Shown: positions 42,308 through 50,380 of the stretch, piece after piece | Numbering within the stretch: position 1 is the first letter of the stretch | Layout: each line of letters begins with the position of its first letter | Assembly: GCF_031679605.1 (NCBI RefSeq) | Contig: NZ_CP117522.1 | Coordinates: forward strand, 682,001-746,000 | Reading direction: 5' to 3' | DNA length: 64,000 nucleotides | Origin: Streptomyces luomodiensis | GTDB lineage: Bacteria; Actinomycetota; Actinomycetes; Streptomycetales; Streptomycetaceae | Made by a program: the position numbers and the translations under genes | Notes under the pieces: model-generated | Told to the model about the DNA's origin: nothing | Database searches by the model: none | Seen by the model: only the letters and a program-made list of their open reading frames with translations

Positions 42308-44833
42308 TCAGATGTCGTCCGGCAACTGCGCGACCCGCAGCTCTTCGCGTCGGTGCCAGCGGGACAGCAGCCAGAGGTGGACCGGCGCGACGAAGGACGC
42401 GGCGCACCACCACAGGACCGCGCCGAGGGCGTGCTGCCCGAGGGTCCCCACCCACGCCAGCACGGTGGCGGCCCAGGGCGCCAGGCTCCACAACAGTGCG
42501 CTCGCCCGTTCCCGGAGGCCCTTGACGTAGAGCGTGACCGCCTGGTCGTAGTGCGCCCATGCCGCGGCCGTCATGAGCGCTCCGTAGCCGGCCCAGAGCC
42601 GGCTCCAGCCGTGGAAGGTGATGGCGGCCAGGGCGATGAGGACACCGAGCCCGGGGAAGAGGAGGGAGTGCAGCACGACGCGCCGGTCGAGGCGGGCGGG
42701 AGACGGCGGGGGCGGCTCGGGGGTGCCGGGCGGCAGCCCGCCCGTGCGCACGGCGTCATCCAGCGCCATGGCCTCCGTCTGCCGCTCCTGCGCCTCCTCG
42801 GCGCGGCCGAGGCCATCCAGCACCAACGACTCCAGGGTCAGGGCCATCGCCTCCTCCTGCGGCAGCCGGTGCTCGCGGGCCAGCTCAACGGCCCGTCGCG
42901 CGGCGGCGATGGCCCGCTCCCCGTCACCCGACCCGTTCAGCGCGACCGACGTCACGGTCAGGGCGGCGATGACGGTGCGGACCTCGCCCGACCGGTGGGC
43001 CAGGTCGAGGGCGTGGGAGGCGTGGAACCGGGCCGACTCCCAGTCGGGAGGCGGCTCCCCCGCGCCGTCCCGTGGGAAGGGCCAGGAGCCGTACCCCTGC
43101 GCGAGCTTGGCCAGGCCCATGTGCGCGGCGCAGACGGTGCCCGGATCGGCCGCGGCCTGGGCGGCGGCGGCCGCCCGCCGGAACGTGTGCAGGGCTTCGG
43201 TCTCCCGCCCGGAGAGCGCGTAGGCATCGCCCAGGCCGTCGAGCGCGATGGCGAGTCTGCGCTGGTCGCCCAGGCGCTCCCAGATCGCGGCCGCATGGCG
43301 GAAGGACCGGACGGCAGCCGGGTACTCCCCCCGTTGCACGGCGCTGGTCCCCATGTACTCCAGGACGAAGGTGGCGCTCACGCCCCGGCGCATGTGGAGC
43401 TTGAGGTAGGCCTGCAAACACGCCCGAGCGCCTTCGTCGTCGTCCAGCGCCCCGTACTGCCGGCCCATCGCCAGGAACAGGTCCGCTTCCCGGGCCACGT
43501 CCCGCCGGCGCTGGGCCACGAGCACCATCGTCCGCAGCAGCCGCAGGGCTTCGACGGTGCGGGCCTGCCGGACCAGGAAGCGCGCCAGGGGCGCGGCCAC
43601 CGGCTCCACCCGGTGATCGAGGCCCGCGGCCACGGCCGCCGCCACGGCGTCGGCGAGCATCCGGCGCTCCTGCGCGAACCACTCGTCGCCCGCCCCCGCC
43701 ACCCGCTCCGCGCAGTGGGCGAGAAAGCGGTCGAGGGCGGCCCTGCGCTCCGGCTCCGGCTCCTCGGCCAGGCGCGCGCGGGCGTACAGGCGCGTCAGGT
43801 CGTGGAAGCGGACCCGGCCGTGGGCGTCGCCGGACTCCAGCAGGTGGGACCGGCGCAGGCGGCGCAGGGCGGGTCCGGTCTCGCTCTCGGGGCGGCCGCT
43901 GAGGGCCGCCGCCGAGGCCGCGTCGAGGAGGGTGCCGGGATGGAGGCCGAGCAGGCGGAACAGCCGCGCGTCGGCCGGTGCGAGGGCGCGGTAGGAGACG
44001 TCGAACGCGGGCTCCAGGCCGAGTTCGGCGAGCCGTGCGGATTCGCTGCGCAGCGCGGCCAGCAGCTGATCCGCCCCCGCTTCCCGGTCCTCCCGCAGCC
44101 GGGCCGCCGCGACGCTCAGGGCCAGCGGCAGCCTTCCGCACAGCCGGGCGATCTCGTCCAGGTCGGCGTCCGGGACCGCCCCGGACGGGCCGAGGACGGT
44201 GCGGGCGTCCCCGGCGGAGAGCGGGTCCAGGCGCAGTGCGGCGGTGCCGGGAATCTCAAGGGGCGTGCGGGAGGTCGTCAGGACGCGGTGCGGGCCCTCG
44301 GGCGGGAGACACGCGGTGAGTTGCGTGTCGTCGGAGGCGTTGTCCAGCACGACGAGGACGGCACCGCGTCGCTCGCCCTGGCGCACCAGTTCCGTGCGCA
44401 GCAGGGCGGTCAGTCCGATGCGGTGGGCCGGCAGCCGGTCGCCGGGGACGCCCAGCATGCGCAGCAGCTCGGACAGCAACTCCTCGGTGCCGACCGGCCG
44501 TTCGAAGCTGCGGGGGTCCAGGTCGGCGTAGAGCACTCCGCCGGGGAAGCGGCGCTCCGCGACCACGCGGTGCGCCGCTTCCAGGGCCAGTGCCGTCTTG
44601 CCGACTCCGGGCGGGCCGCTCACGGCCAGCCCCCGGTGGCCGGACCCCGGCTCCAGGGCCCGGACCGCCGCCGCCAGCTCCGCGTCCCGGCCGACGAGCG
44701 GGCGGTGGCGGGGCGGCAGGCCCTCCAGGGCCTGGACGACGGGGGGCTGTCCGTGGAGGTGCACGGACCCCACCGAGCCGGCCTGGACGACCTGGTGGGC
44801 CGTGCCGCTGAACTCGTTGTGTGTTCCCGACAT
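42308..44833 (-). CDS. STAND NTPase (NB-ARC) with TPR repeats and C-terminal membrane segments
   Basis: 841-aa signal-transduction ATPase. Residues 1-28 (NEFSGTAHQVVQAGSVGSVHLH) form the short beta-rich adaptor seen at the start of many actinobacterial STAND proteins. NB-ARC: GPPGVGKTALAL Walker A (73-84), VLVVLDNASD Walker B, LTTSRTPL, and RLCGRLPLALSVAAARL. A winged-helix and ARC region follows, then TPR-like helices (about 390-690), and at about 700-820 several hydrophobic segments (LLFPGLGVLIALAAITF and others). There is no SARP/BTAD DNA-binding domain. Target unknown; membrane tethering is unusual and may suggest a sensor or conflict-system switch. Confidence 0.85.
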   Translation of the reverse strand: MSGTHNEFSGTAHQVVQAGSVGSVHLHGQPPVVQALEGLPPRHRPLVGRDAELAAAVRALEPGSGHRGLAVSGPPGVGKTALALEAAHRVVAERRFPGGVLYADLDPRSFERPVGTEELLSELLRMLGVPGDRLPAHRIGLTALLRTELVRQGERRGAVLVVLDNASDDTQLTACLPPEGPHRVLTTSRTPLEIPGTAALRLDPLSAGDARTVLGPSGAVPDADLDEIARLCGRLPLALSVAAARLREDREAGADQLLAALRSESARLAELGLEPAFDVSYRALAPADARLFRLLGLHPGTLLDAASAAALSGRPESETGPALRRLRRSHLLESGDAHGRVRFHDLTRLYARARLAEEPEPERRAALDRFLAHCAERVAGAGDEWFAQERRMLADAVAAAVAAGLDHRVEPVAAPLARFLVRQARTVEALRLLRTMVLVAQRRRDVAREADLFLAMGRQYGALDDDEGARACLQAYLKLHMRRGVSATFVLEYMGTSAVQRGEYPAAVRSFRHAAAIWERLGDQRRLAIALDGLGDAYALSGRETEALHTFRRAAAAAQAAADPGTVCAAHMGLAKLAQGYGSWPFPRDGAGEPPPDWESARFHASHALDLAHRSGEVRTVIAALTVTSVALNGSGDGERAIAAARRAVELAREHRLPQEEAMALTLESLVLDGLGRAEEAQERQTEAMALDDAVRTGGLPPGTPEPPPPSPARLDRRVVLHSLLFPGLGVLIALAAITFHGWSRLWAGYGALMTAAAWAHYDQAVTLYVKGLRERASALLWSLAPWAATVLAWVGTLGQHALGAVLWWCAASFVAPVHLWLLSRWHRREELRVAQLPDDI

Positions 44834-44954
44834 GACCCGTGGCCCCCCTGCCCCGTCCCGTCCCTCCTCAGACAGGTATCACGGGCCGCCGCCGCGGTCA
44901 GCGGTTTTTCCGGGCCGGCTCCGGGGTCTTCGTCATCCGGCGGCCGTGTCCGGG

Positions 44955-45878
44955 TCAGTCGGCGGCCAGGCGCGTCCGCCAGCTGGGCGTCGCGGGCTTC
45001 CAGTCGAGCTCCCGCCGGATCCGGTCGTTGGCCGCGCCGCGCATGGCGGTCAGCTGGTGACTGGTGAGCCAGCCCAGCATGCGCTCGGCCAGTTGGGCCG
45101 GCACCACACGGGGCGGGGGCGCCCCGAGCAGGCGGGCGTACTCCGGCAGCCAGACCGCGGCCTCGGCCGGGTCGTCGTCCGCCACGTTGAACACACCGCG
45201 CACCTCGTCCGCTTCGACGGCGTGGAGCGCGGCCCGTGCGGCGTCCTCGACGTGGAGGAACGAGGTGACCCCGGCGGCGGGCTCCGGCAGCGGCAGTCTC
45301 CCGCGCGCCACGGCGGCGCCGATCGCGCCGCCGCGGTGGTAGAGGGTGCCGGGCCCGTAGAGGGTTCCGTAGCGCAGTACGACGCCGGAGAGGGCCGCGG
45401 CGCCCAGCACCCGGCGTTCCAGTTCGGCGATCGCGCGTGTGGTGAGCGCCCAGCCGGGATCCGGTGCGTCGAGGTGGAGCGGTGCGTCCTCGGTGAGTAC
45501 CGGCCCGCCGTGCGGAGCGGTGGCGAACGCGATGCTCTGCGCGACGATCCGGCGCGCTCCGGCCGCCTCGGCCGCCGCGATCAGATGGGCGGTGCCTTCG
45601 GTGCGCAGCCGGGCGGTGTGCTCCAGGCCCTGCGCGGTGGACCCGCGCAGGGCGGACAGCTGATGGACCACCACCTCGGGCCGGGCCGAGGCCACGGCCG
45701 CCCGCACCGCCGGGGCGTCCAGCGCGTCGGCCACCACGAGATCGTCCGGGTCCAGGCCGGCCGCTCTGGACGGCTCCCGTACCAGCGCGGTCACATGGTG
45801 GCCGTGGGCACGGAGCAGCGGGACCAGGGCACGGCCGATCACCCCGGTGGCCCCGGCGACCAGGACACGCGCCGTCAT
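44955..45878 (-). CDS. NAD(P)-dependent epimerase/reductase (extended SDR) at the end of the aromatic PKS operon
   Basis: 307-aa extended SDR. The Rossmann motif is VAGATGVIGRALVPLLRAHGHHVTALVR. The middle YGTLYGPGTLYHRGG replaces the usual YxxxK arrangement, so the catalytic Tyr/Lys is not obvious and the protein may be an atypical (NmrA/UDP-sugar-epimerase-like) reductase. C-terminal FNVADDDPAEAAVWLPEYA is family-typical. The ATG overlaps the upstream stop (ATGA). As last gene of the operon it may reduce a beta-keto intermediate or, as in published avenalumate-type pathways, a diazo intermediate. Both are inference. Confidence 0.8.
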   Translation of the reverse strand: MTARVLVAGATGVIGRALVPLLRAHGHHVTALVREPSRAAGLDPDDLVVADALDAPAVRAAVASARPEVVVHQLSALRGSTAQGLEHTARLRTEGTAHLIAAAEAAGARRIVAQSIAFATAPHGGPVLTEDAPLHLDAPDPGWALTTRAIAELERRVLGAAALSGVVLRYGTLYGPGTLYHRGGAIGAAVARGRLPLPEPAAGVTSFLHVEDAARAALHAVEADEVRGVFNVADDDPAEAAVWLPEYARLLGAPPPRVVPAQLAERMLGWLTSHQLTAMRGAANDRIRRELDWKPATPSWRTRLAAD

Positions 45879-46387
45879 GCCTGACCCCCGATCCCCATGA
45901 GCAGCCGGCAGGCGGGGTCGCCGTTGCGCAGGCACGCGGTCGCGCAGTTGCGGGTGAGGTCCACCCCGAGCCCCTCGGACCAGCCGGCGTGGATGTCGGT
46001 GCACGGGCACGCGTAGCCGTCGAGGGAACCAGCCATCCGGACCATGGTCACGGCGAAGTTCTGCCGCATGGTCAGCTCGATCTCCCCGCCGGGCAGCACC
46101 GCGGTCGCCCCGTCGCGCAGTTCGCCCGGGAACATCCACTCGGCGCAGGCGTCGTACCGGCAGCGGAGTTCCTCGAGGTTCGCTGCGGGCCGTCCGCCGA
46201 ACTGGCGGGCGATCCGCTTGCCCACCTGGACGGCCACGTAGTGCAGCGCCTCGGCGTTGATCTCGTTGGCCACCGTGTGCCCGAACCTTTTCGCCACCCC
46301 CTGGTACCAGCGCGCGTCGTGCAGCCACCACTGCCGGTACACATCCATGGTCCTCGGGCGGGGGCTCGTTGGGTCGGCCGTGGTCAT
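45875..46387 (-). CDS. Cys-rich protein, possibly ATC-hydrolase/DUF6125-like
   Basis: 170-aa soluble protein. The N-terminal helical half (YRQWWLHDARWYQGVAKRFG, then AEALHYVAVQVGKRIAR) and the C-terminal cysteine-rich end (ACPCTDIHAGW, RNCATACLRNGDPACRLLMG) resemble the L-2-amino-thiazoline-4-carboxylate hydrolase (ATC_hyd)/DUF6125 group. The DPxC-LxxG end also recalls V4R small-molecule-binding domains. Six Cys in 45 residues suggest metal or thiol chemistry. It is coupled on both sides (overlaps at 45875-45878 and 46384-46387), so it belongs to the pathway. Function unassigned. Confidence 0.6.
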   Translation of the reverse strand: MTTADPTSPRPRTMDVYRQWWLHDARWYQGVAKRFGHTVANEINAEALHYVAVQVGKRIARQFGGRPAANLEELRCRYDACAEWMFPGELRDGATAVLPGGEIELTMRQNFAVTMVRMAGSLDGYACPCTDIHAGWSEGLGVDLTRNCATACLRNGDPACRLLMGIGGQA

Positions 46388-48072
46388 CGCACCCTCCCGT
46401 CCAGTTCGCCACCCGCCACCCGGGCCTGGAAGCGTCTGCGCATCTCCCGCTTGAGCACCTTGCCGGTGGCTCCCTTCACCACGTCGCCGGCGTCCATCCG
46501 CAGCGCCCCGGTGAGCGGTGGCAGGTCCGCGGCGGCCAGCACCCGGTTGACCTCGGCGGTCCAGTGGGCGTCGGCCGTCTCCGCCGCGTCCGCGCGCAGC
46601 TGGAGCAGGGCGTAGGCGTCGGCCGTCCCGTCGCCGTCCCAGTCCGCGCGCACGCCCTCGGGCGCGACCGCCACCACCGTGCAGTCCTCCAGCGCGGGCA
46701 GTTCGCGCAGCAGCAACTCCTCGGTGCGGGTGCTGAACACGATGCCCGCGCGGGTACGGATCGCGTCCGGCACCCGGTCCAGGTGGTAGAAGTTGCCTTC
46801 CTCGTCCCGGTAGGACAGGTCGCCGGTGAGCCAGTAGCCGCCGAGCCGCAGCTGGTGGAAGGTCAGCGAGTCGTTCCAGTAGCCGGGGGTGAGCGTGGGC
46901 GAGCGCACGCCGAGGCGGCCCACTTCGCCGGGCGGCAGCGGAGTGCCGTCCTCGGAGAGCACCGCGGCCTCGGCGAAGCTCATCGGTTTGCCGACGCAGC
47001 GGGAGTAGGACGACTGGCCGGGCCGGTGTCCGTTGTGGAAGAGCGAGTAGCCGGTCTCCGAGGAGCCGAGTCCGTCGGTGAAGACGGATCCGGGGACCCG
47101 GCGCCGCTTCAGGTCCCGGCCGACCGTCTCATGGCTGCCCAGTGCGATCAGCGCCTTGATGTGCGCCTCGTGGGCCGCGTCCCCGGTGTTGTACCACGCC
47201 TCCACGCTGGACAGATCGCGGGCGGAGAGGTCCTGGGCCGCCATCTCCCCGTAGGTTCCGGCGAACGCGAACACGGTGGTGGGACGGAACGACTCCATGG
47301 CGTCCAGGACGTCGCCACCGCGCTGGCTGGACAGCAGCAGCACCGGTGAGCGCAGCAGGAAGCCGAAGAGCATGACCGAGATGGCGGCGTTGTGCGAGCC
47401 GGGCAGCGCGACCAGCAGCCTGCCCATCGCGGAGCCGACCGACAGCTTCAGCCGGTGCAACTGCGCGTACAGCAGGGTTTCGTGGGTGTGCGGCACGGCC
47501 TTGGGCATCCCGGTGGTGCCCGAGGAGTGCGAGATGATGATCGGGTCGGTGGCGTGGTGGGCGTACGGATAGCCGGCCGGGAGGGGCTCGCGGGCCCGCG
47601 GGATGTCGGCCGCCGTGACGCAGAAGCCAAGGCCCAATTCGGCCCGGTCGGCGGCGAAGACCTCGTGGTGGGCCTGGTCGGTGAGGACGCCCACCGCGCC
47701 CTGGCGGCGCACGTACGCGCGGGCGACCTCGGGGCGGAGGTTGCCGTTGACGAAGGAGGGGATCGCGCCCAGGGAGGTGAGGGCGAGGAAGTTGACGGCG
47801 AACTCGGTGCTGGAGAAGGTCTGGATCGCCACCGGGTCGCGGGGCCGCACGCCCTGTGCGTGGTACCAGCTCGCGTAGATCTCGACGACCTCGTGCAGTT
47901 CGCCCAGGGTCAGCACCTCGGGGTGGCCGCCGTCCGGGGCCTGCCAGGTGGCGTCGGTCCACAGCGCCTGCTCGTCGAGCGGTCTGCCGTACGCCTTCAG
48001 CCGGTGGATCACGTTCCCGGCGCCCAAGGCGGCGTCCTGGCTGATCTGCGCGCGCTCCTGCTTGGTGATCAT
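46384..48072 (-). CDS. ANL-superfamily adenylating enzyme (long ligase of the aromatic PKS operon)
   Basis: 562-aa adenylate-forming enzyme. The P-loop is SHSSGTTGMPKAVPHTHE (about 183-200); GLGSSETGYS is the A5-type motif; YWLTGDLSYRDEEGNFYHLDR gives A7/A8; GATGKVLKREMRRRF contains the C-terminal catalytic Lys. An insertion-rich N-terminus and the unusual AWYNTGDAAHEAHIKALIALG segment set it apart from ordinary acyl-CoA ligases. It could load an acyl chain on the ACPs, release it as CoA ester or amide, or be a CreM/AvaA7-like diazotase. It overlaps the neighbouring gene at 46384-46387; at the other end the ketosynthase-like gene's stop overlaps its start at 48069-48072. Confidence 0.85.
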   Translation of the reverse strand: MITKQERAQISQDAALGAGNVIHRLKAYGRPLDEQALWTDATWQAPDGGHPEVLTLGELHEVVEIYASWYHAQGVRPRDPVAIQTFSSTEFAVNFLALTSLGAIPSFVNGNLRPEVARAYVRRQGAVGVLTDQAHHEVFAADRAELGLGFCVTAADIPRAREPLPAGYPYAHHATDPIIISHSSGTTGMPKAVPHTHETLLYAQLHRLKLSVGSAMGRLLVALPGSHNAAISVMLFGFLLRSPVLLLSSQRGGDVLDAMESFRPTTVFAFAGTYGEMAAQDLSARDLSSVEAWYNTGDAAHEAHIKALIALGSHETVGRDLKRRRVPGSVFTDGLGSSETGYSLFHNGHRPGQSSYSRCVGKPMSFAEAAVLSEDGTPLPPGEVGRLGVRSPTLTPGYWNDSLTFHQLRLGGYWLTGDLSYRDEEGNFYHLDRVPDAIRTRAGIVFSTRTEELLLRELPALEDCTVVAVAPEGVRADWDGDGTADAYALLQLRADAAETADAHWTAEVNRVLAAADLPPLTGALRMDAGDVVKGATGKVLKREMRRRFQARVAGGELDGRVR

Positions 48073-48671
48073 GGATTCGTTCCTTGGGCTCGGGCGGCCA
48101 GCTCGACCAGGCCGCGAAGGGCACCGTACTCGGCCGAGGGGCCGGACGGGATGTCGGTGAGGAGTCGGCGGAGCGGGTCACCCCGGTCGAGCACGATCGC
48201 CACGGCCAGGTCCGCGGCGGGCGGGCCGGTGCGCAGCTCGCGGTGGGCCGCGGCGGTGCGCTCGGTGCCGGTCAGCTCGACCCCGATGAGCACCACGCGG
48301 TCCAGCTCCTCGTCCTCCAGCAGCAGTTCCGCGGTGGCCAGCAGCTCACCGGCCGGGTCGGCGACGGTGGACAGGCTGAGCAGCGGTCCGGTGACGGCGA
48401 AGGTGACGCTGAGCTGTCCGAGGACCGCGTTCGCGGTGCTCTGCATGAACAGCAGCGGATTGTGCGCCTGCCCGGCGACCAGCCGGCGGCTGCCGAGGTC
48501 GAGGGTGGTGGCGTCGCCCATGGTGCTGGCCAGGACCATCGCGGTCCTGGAGCCGTCGCCGGGCCGGGCGGTCAGGCAGCGCTCGACGGCCTGGTGGACC
48601 ATCGGGCTGAAGACGGACTCCACGAAACCGGCGACCGGCGGCGCGGAGGCGTCGCAGATCGCGGCGATCAT
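48069..48671 (-). CDS. Short ketosynthase-like chain-length-factor protein (ApeC/PF13723-like)
   Basis: 200-aa protein with only the N-terminal half of a ketosynthase fold: SRTAMVLASTMGDATTLDL, then HNPLLFMQSTANAVLGQLSVTFAVTGPLLSLS, then ELDRVVLIGVEL. There is no Cys nucleophile and no HGT or GH histidine, so it cannot condense. Size and the S-x-N-A-x-GQLS pattern match the beta-ketoacyl-synthase-like chain-length factors of aryl-polyene clusters. Expected partner: the KS at 48668, whose stop it overlaps. It probably sets chain length or stabilises KS. Confidence 0.75.
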   Translation of the reverse strand: MIAAICDASAPPVAGFVESVFSPMVHQAVERCLTARPGDGSRTAMVLASTMGDATTLDLGSRRLVAGQAHNPLLFMQSTANAVLGQLSVTFAVTGPLLSLSTVADPAGELLATAELLLEDEELDRVVLIGVELTGTERTAAAHRELRTGPPAADLAVAIVLDRGDPLRRLLTDIPSGPSAEYGALRGLVELAARAQGTNP

Positions 48672-49819
48672 ACGCGCTCCAGGAGCAGTGCGGTGTTGGC
48701 GCCGCCGAACGCGGCGTTGAGGGTGAGCGCCCGCCGGATGTCGGCCTTGTGCGGCCGGTTCGGCACGTAGTCGAGGTCGCAGTCCGGATCCGGTTCGGTG
48801 AACCCGGCGGTGGGCGGCAGCACGCCGTCCCGCAGCGCGAGCAGGGTGATCACAAGCTCCACCACTCCGGAGGCCTCCAGCAGATGTCCGGTCGTGCTCT
48901 TGGTCGAGCTCACCGGCACCCGGTCCGCGTCCGCGCCGAGGAGCGTGCGCAGCCCCCGGGTCTCGGCGGGGTCGTTGTACTTGGTCGCGGTGCCGTGCGC
49001 GTTCACGTAGTCGATCCGCGGGCCGCCCGCCCGCCGCAGGGCCCGCGCGGCGGCGGTGACCAGCCCGGCGCCCTCCGGGTGCGGCCGGGCGATGTGGTGG
49101 GCGTCGGAGGCGGCGCCCCAGCCGGTCAGCGCGGCGAGCGCACGCGCCCCCCTGCGCCGGGCGCCCTCGGCCGACTCCAGGACGACGGCGGCGGCCCCGT
49201 CCCCGAGGAGCAGCCCGCTGCGGTCGGCGCAGAACGGCCGCATCATCCCGTCGCGGGACAGGGCGAATCCCGAGCCGAACTTGGCCAGGTTCTCCTCCTC
49301 CACCAGGTACGCCCCCGCGCAGATCGCGATGTCGGCCCGGCCGGAGGCGATGAGCAGACAGGCGTGCGCGACCGCGGTGGCCGAGGCCACGCACGCGCTG
49401 GTGAACGCCAGCCGGGGGCCGCGGACGCCGAGCGTGTCCGCGAGGGTTTCGGCCTGCCACGCGGGCACGGTCTCCGCGGCGCCGACCGGGGGGCCGGGGA
49501 GGCCGGGCGGTTCCGTGCCGCGCCAGAAGCGGGTCAGACCGGTGAAGTCACCCGCGGTGCCCACCAGGACGGCGGCCTCCGCGCTGTCTCGCAGCCCGGC
49601 CATGCCGACCGCCGCCCCGGCGACATCGGCCAGCACCTCCCGCAGCGGGGCGGCCCCGCCGCCGGTGGCGGCCACGTGGGTCCGGTACGGGCCGGTGTCG
49701 AAGCGGGTGATCGGCGCGAACGCGGGACGCCCGTCGAATACGCCCTCCCGCAGCGGGTCCGCCCCGGTACCGAAGGCCGTGCGCACCCCGAACCCGGTCA
49801 GCAGCACCTCACGGCTCAT
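48668..49819 (-). CDS. Beta-ketoacyl-ACP synthase (type II, FabF-like KS)
   Basis: 383-aa condensing enzyme with an intact Cys-His-His triad: Cys143 in AFTSACVASATAVA, His275 in VNAHGTATKYND, His312 in STKSTTGHLLEASG. LTLNAAFGGANTALLLE is the C-terminal KS signature. It elongates an ACP- or CoA-bound starter with malonyl-ACP. It overlaps the ACP gene upstream by 11 bp and the chain-length-factor-like gene downstream by ATGA, so KS and its partner are translated together. With a GriI/GriH starter pathway in the same operon, 3-amino-4-hydroxybenzoyl is the likely starter (inference). Confidence 0.9.
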   Translation of the reverse strand: MSREVLLTGFGVRTAFGTGADPLREGVFDGRPAFAPITRFDTGPYRTHVAATGGGAAPLREVLADVAGAAVGMAGLRDSAEAAVLVGTAGDFTGLTRFWRGTEPPGLPGPPVGAAETVPAWQAETLADTLGVRGPRLAFTSACVASATAVAHACLLIASGRADIAICAGAYLVEEENLAKFGSGFALSRDGMMRPFCADRSGLLLGDGAAAVVLESAEGARRRGARALAALTGWGAASDAHHIARPHPEGAGLVTAAARALRRAGGPRIDYVNAHGTATKYNDPAETRGLRTLLGADADRVPVSSTKSTTGHLLEASGVVELVITLLALRDGVLPPTAGFTEPDPDCDLDYVPNRPHKADIRRALTLNAAFGGANTALLLERV

Positions 49820-50072
49820 GGACGTCCGCCAAGTACGCGGTGATCCGGCGGATCGAGGTGAATTCGGCGAGGAACGCCTCGCTCGGCTCGACCTCCACGC
49901 CGTAGCGCAGCTCCAGCTGGTGCAGGAACCACACCAGCCCCAGCGAGTCCAGGGCGAGGTCGGCGTCGTCGTCCAGGTCGGCCGGCAGATCGGAGAAGAT
50001 CTTGGGGTCGGACAGCAGCTCCCGCACCGCGTCGGCGGTGATCCGCGGCCGGGTCTCGGATTCCGCGGTCAT
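49809..50072 (-). CDS. Acyl carrier protein 1
   Basis: 87-aa ACP. The phosphopantetheine attachment site is Ser43 in LALDSLGLVWF; the acidic four-helix pattern is typical. Trp48 directly after the site is unusual and may mark a dedicated partner. It overlaps the KS start by 11 bp and the second ACP gene by ATGA. It is probably a dedicated carrier for starter or chain in the aromatic pathway. Confidence 0.88.
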   Translation of the reverse strand: MTAESETRPRITADAVRELLSDPKIFSDLPADLDDDADLALDSLGLVWFLHQLELRYGVEVEPSEAFLAEFTSIRRITAYLADVHEP

Positions 50073-50341
50073 GCCGTGCCGCCCCGCTCGACGACCTCGT
50101 TGACCAGGTCGCCCAGGTTCATCGCACCGGCCTGCTCGATATCGCTGTCCGGGAACTTCACACCGAATCGGCGCTCCAGCCGCAGGACCAGTTCGATCAG
50201 GCCCAGCGAGTCGATGTCGATTCCGCCGGTGCCCATGGGGCTGTCGTCGGTGATCTCATCGGTGTCGAGCGGATGGTTCATGTCCTCGGTGATCGTGCTG
50301 AGCACGAAGTGGCGGATCTCCTTCTGCAAGGCCGTCTGCAT
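50069..50341 (-). CDS. Acyl carrier protein 2
   Basis: 90-aa ACP with attachment Ser45 in GIDIDSLGLIELVLRLE and an acidic helix 2. It is distinct in sequence from the adjacent ACP 1, so not a recent duplicate. Two different ACPs side by side is the layout of aryl-polyene-type type II PKS loci, where one carries the starter and one the growing chain. It lies 39 bp after the AMP-ligase stop. Confidence 0.9.
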   Translation of the reverse strand: MQTALQKEIRHFVLSTITEDMNHPLDTDEITDDSPMGTGGIDIDSLGLIELVLRLERRFGVKFPDSDIEQAGAMNLGDLVNEVVERGGTA

Positions 50342-50380
50342 GGTGCGAAACCCTTCTGAGTCGACAAGGAAAAAGAGGCG

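Noticed and set aside
42191..45067. 958-codon open frame on the plus strand opposite the STAND gene
   Set aside because: Shadow frame; it runs without domain sense through the whole antisense of an NB-ARC/TPR gene.
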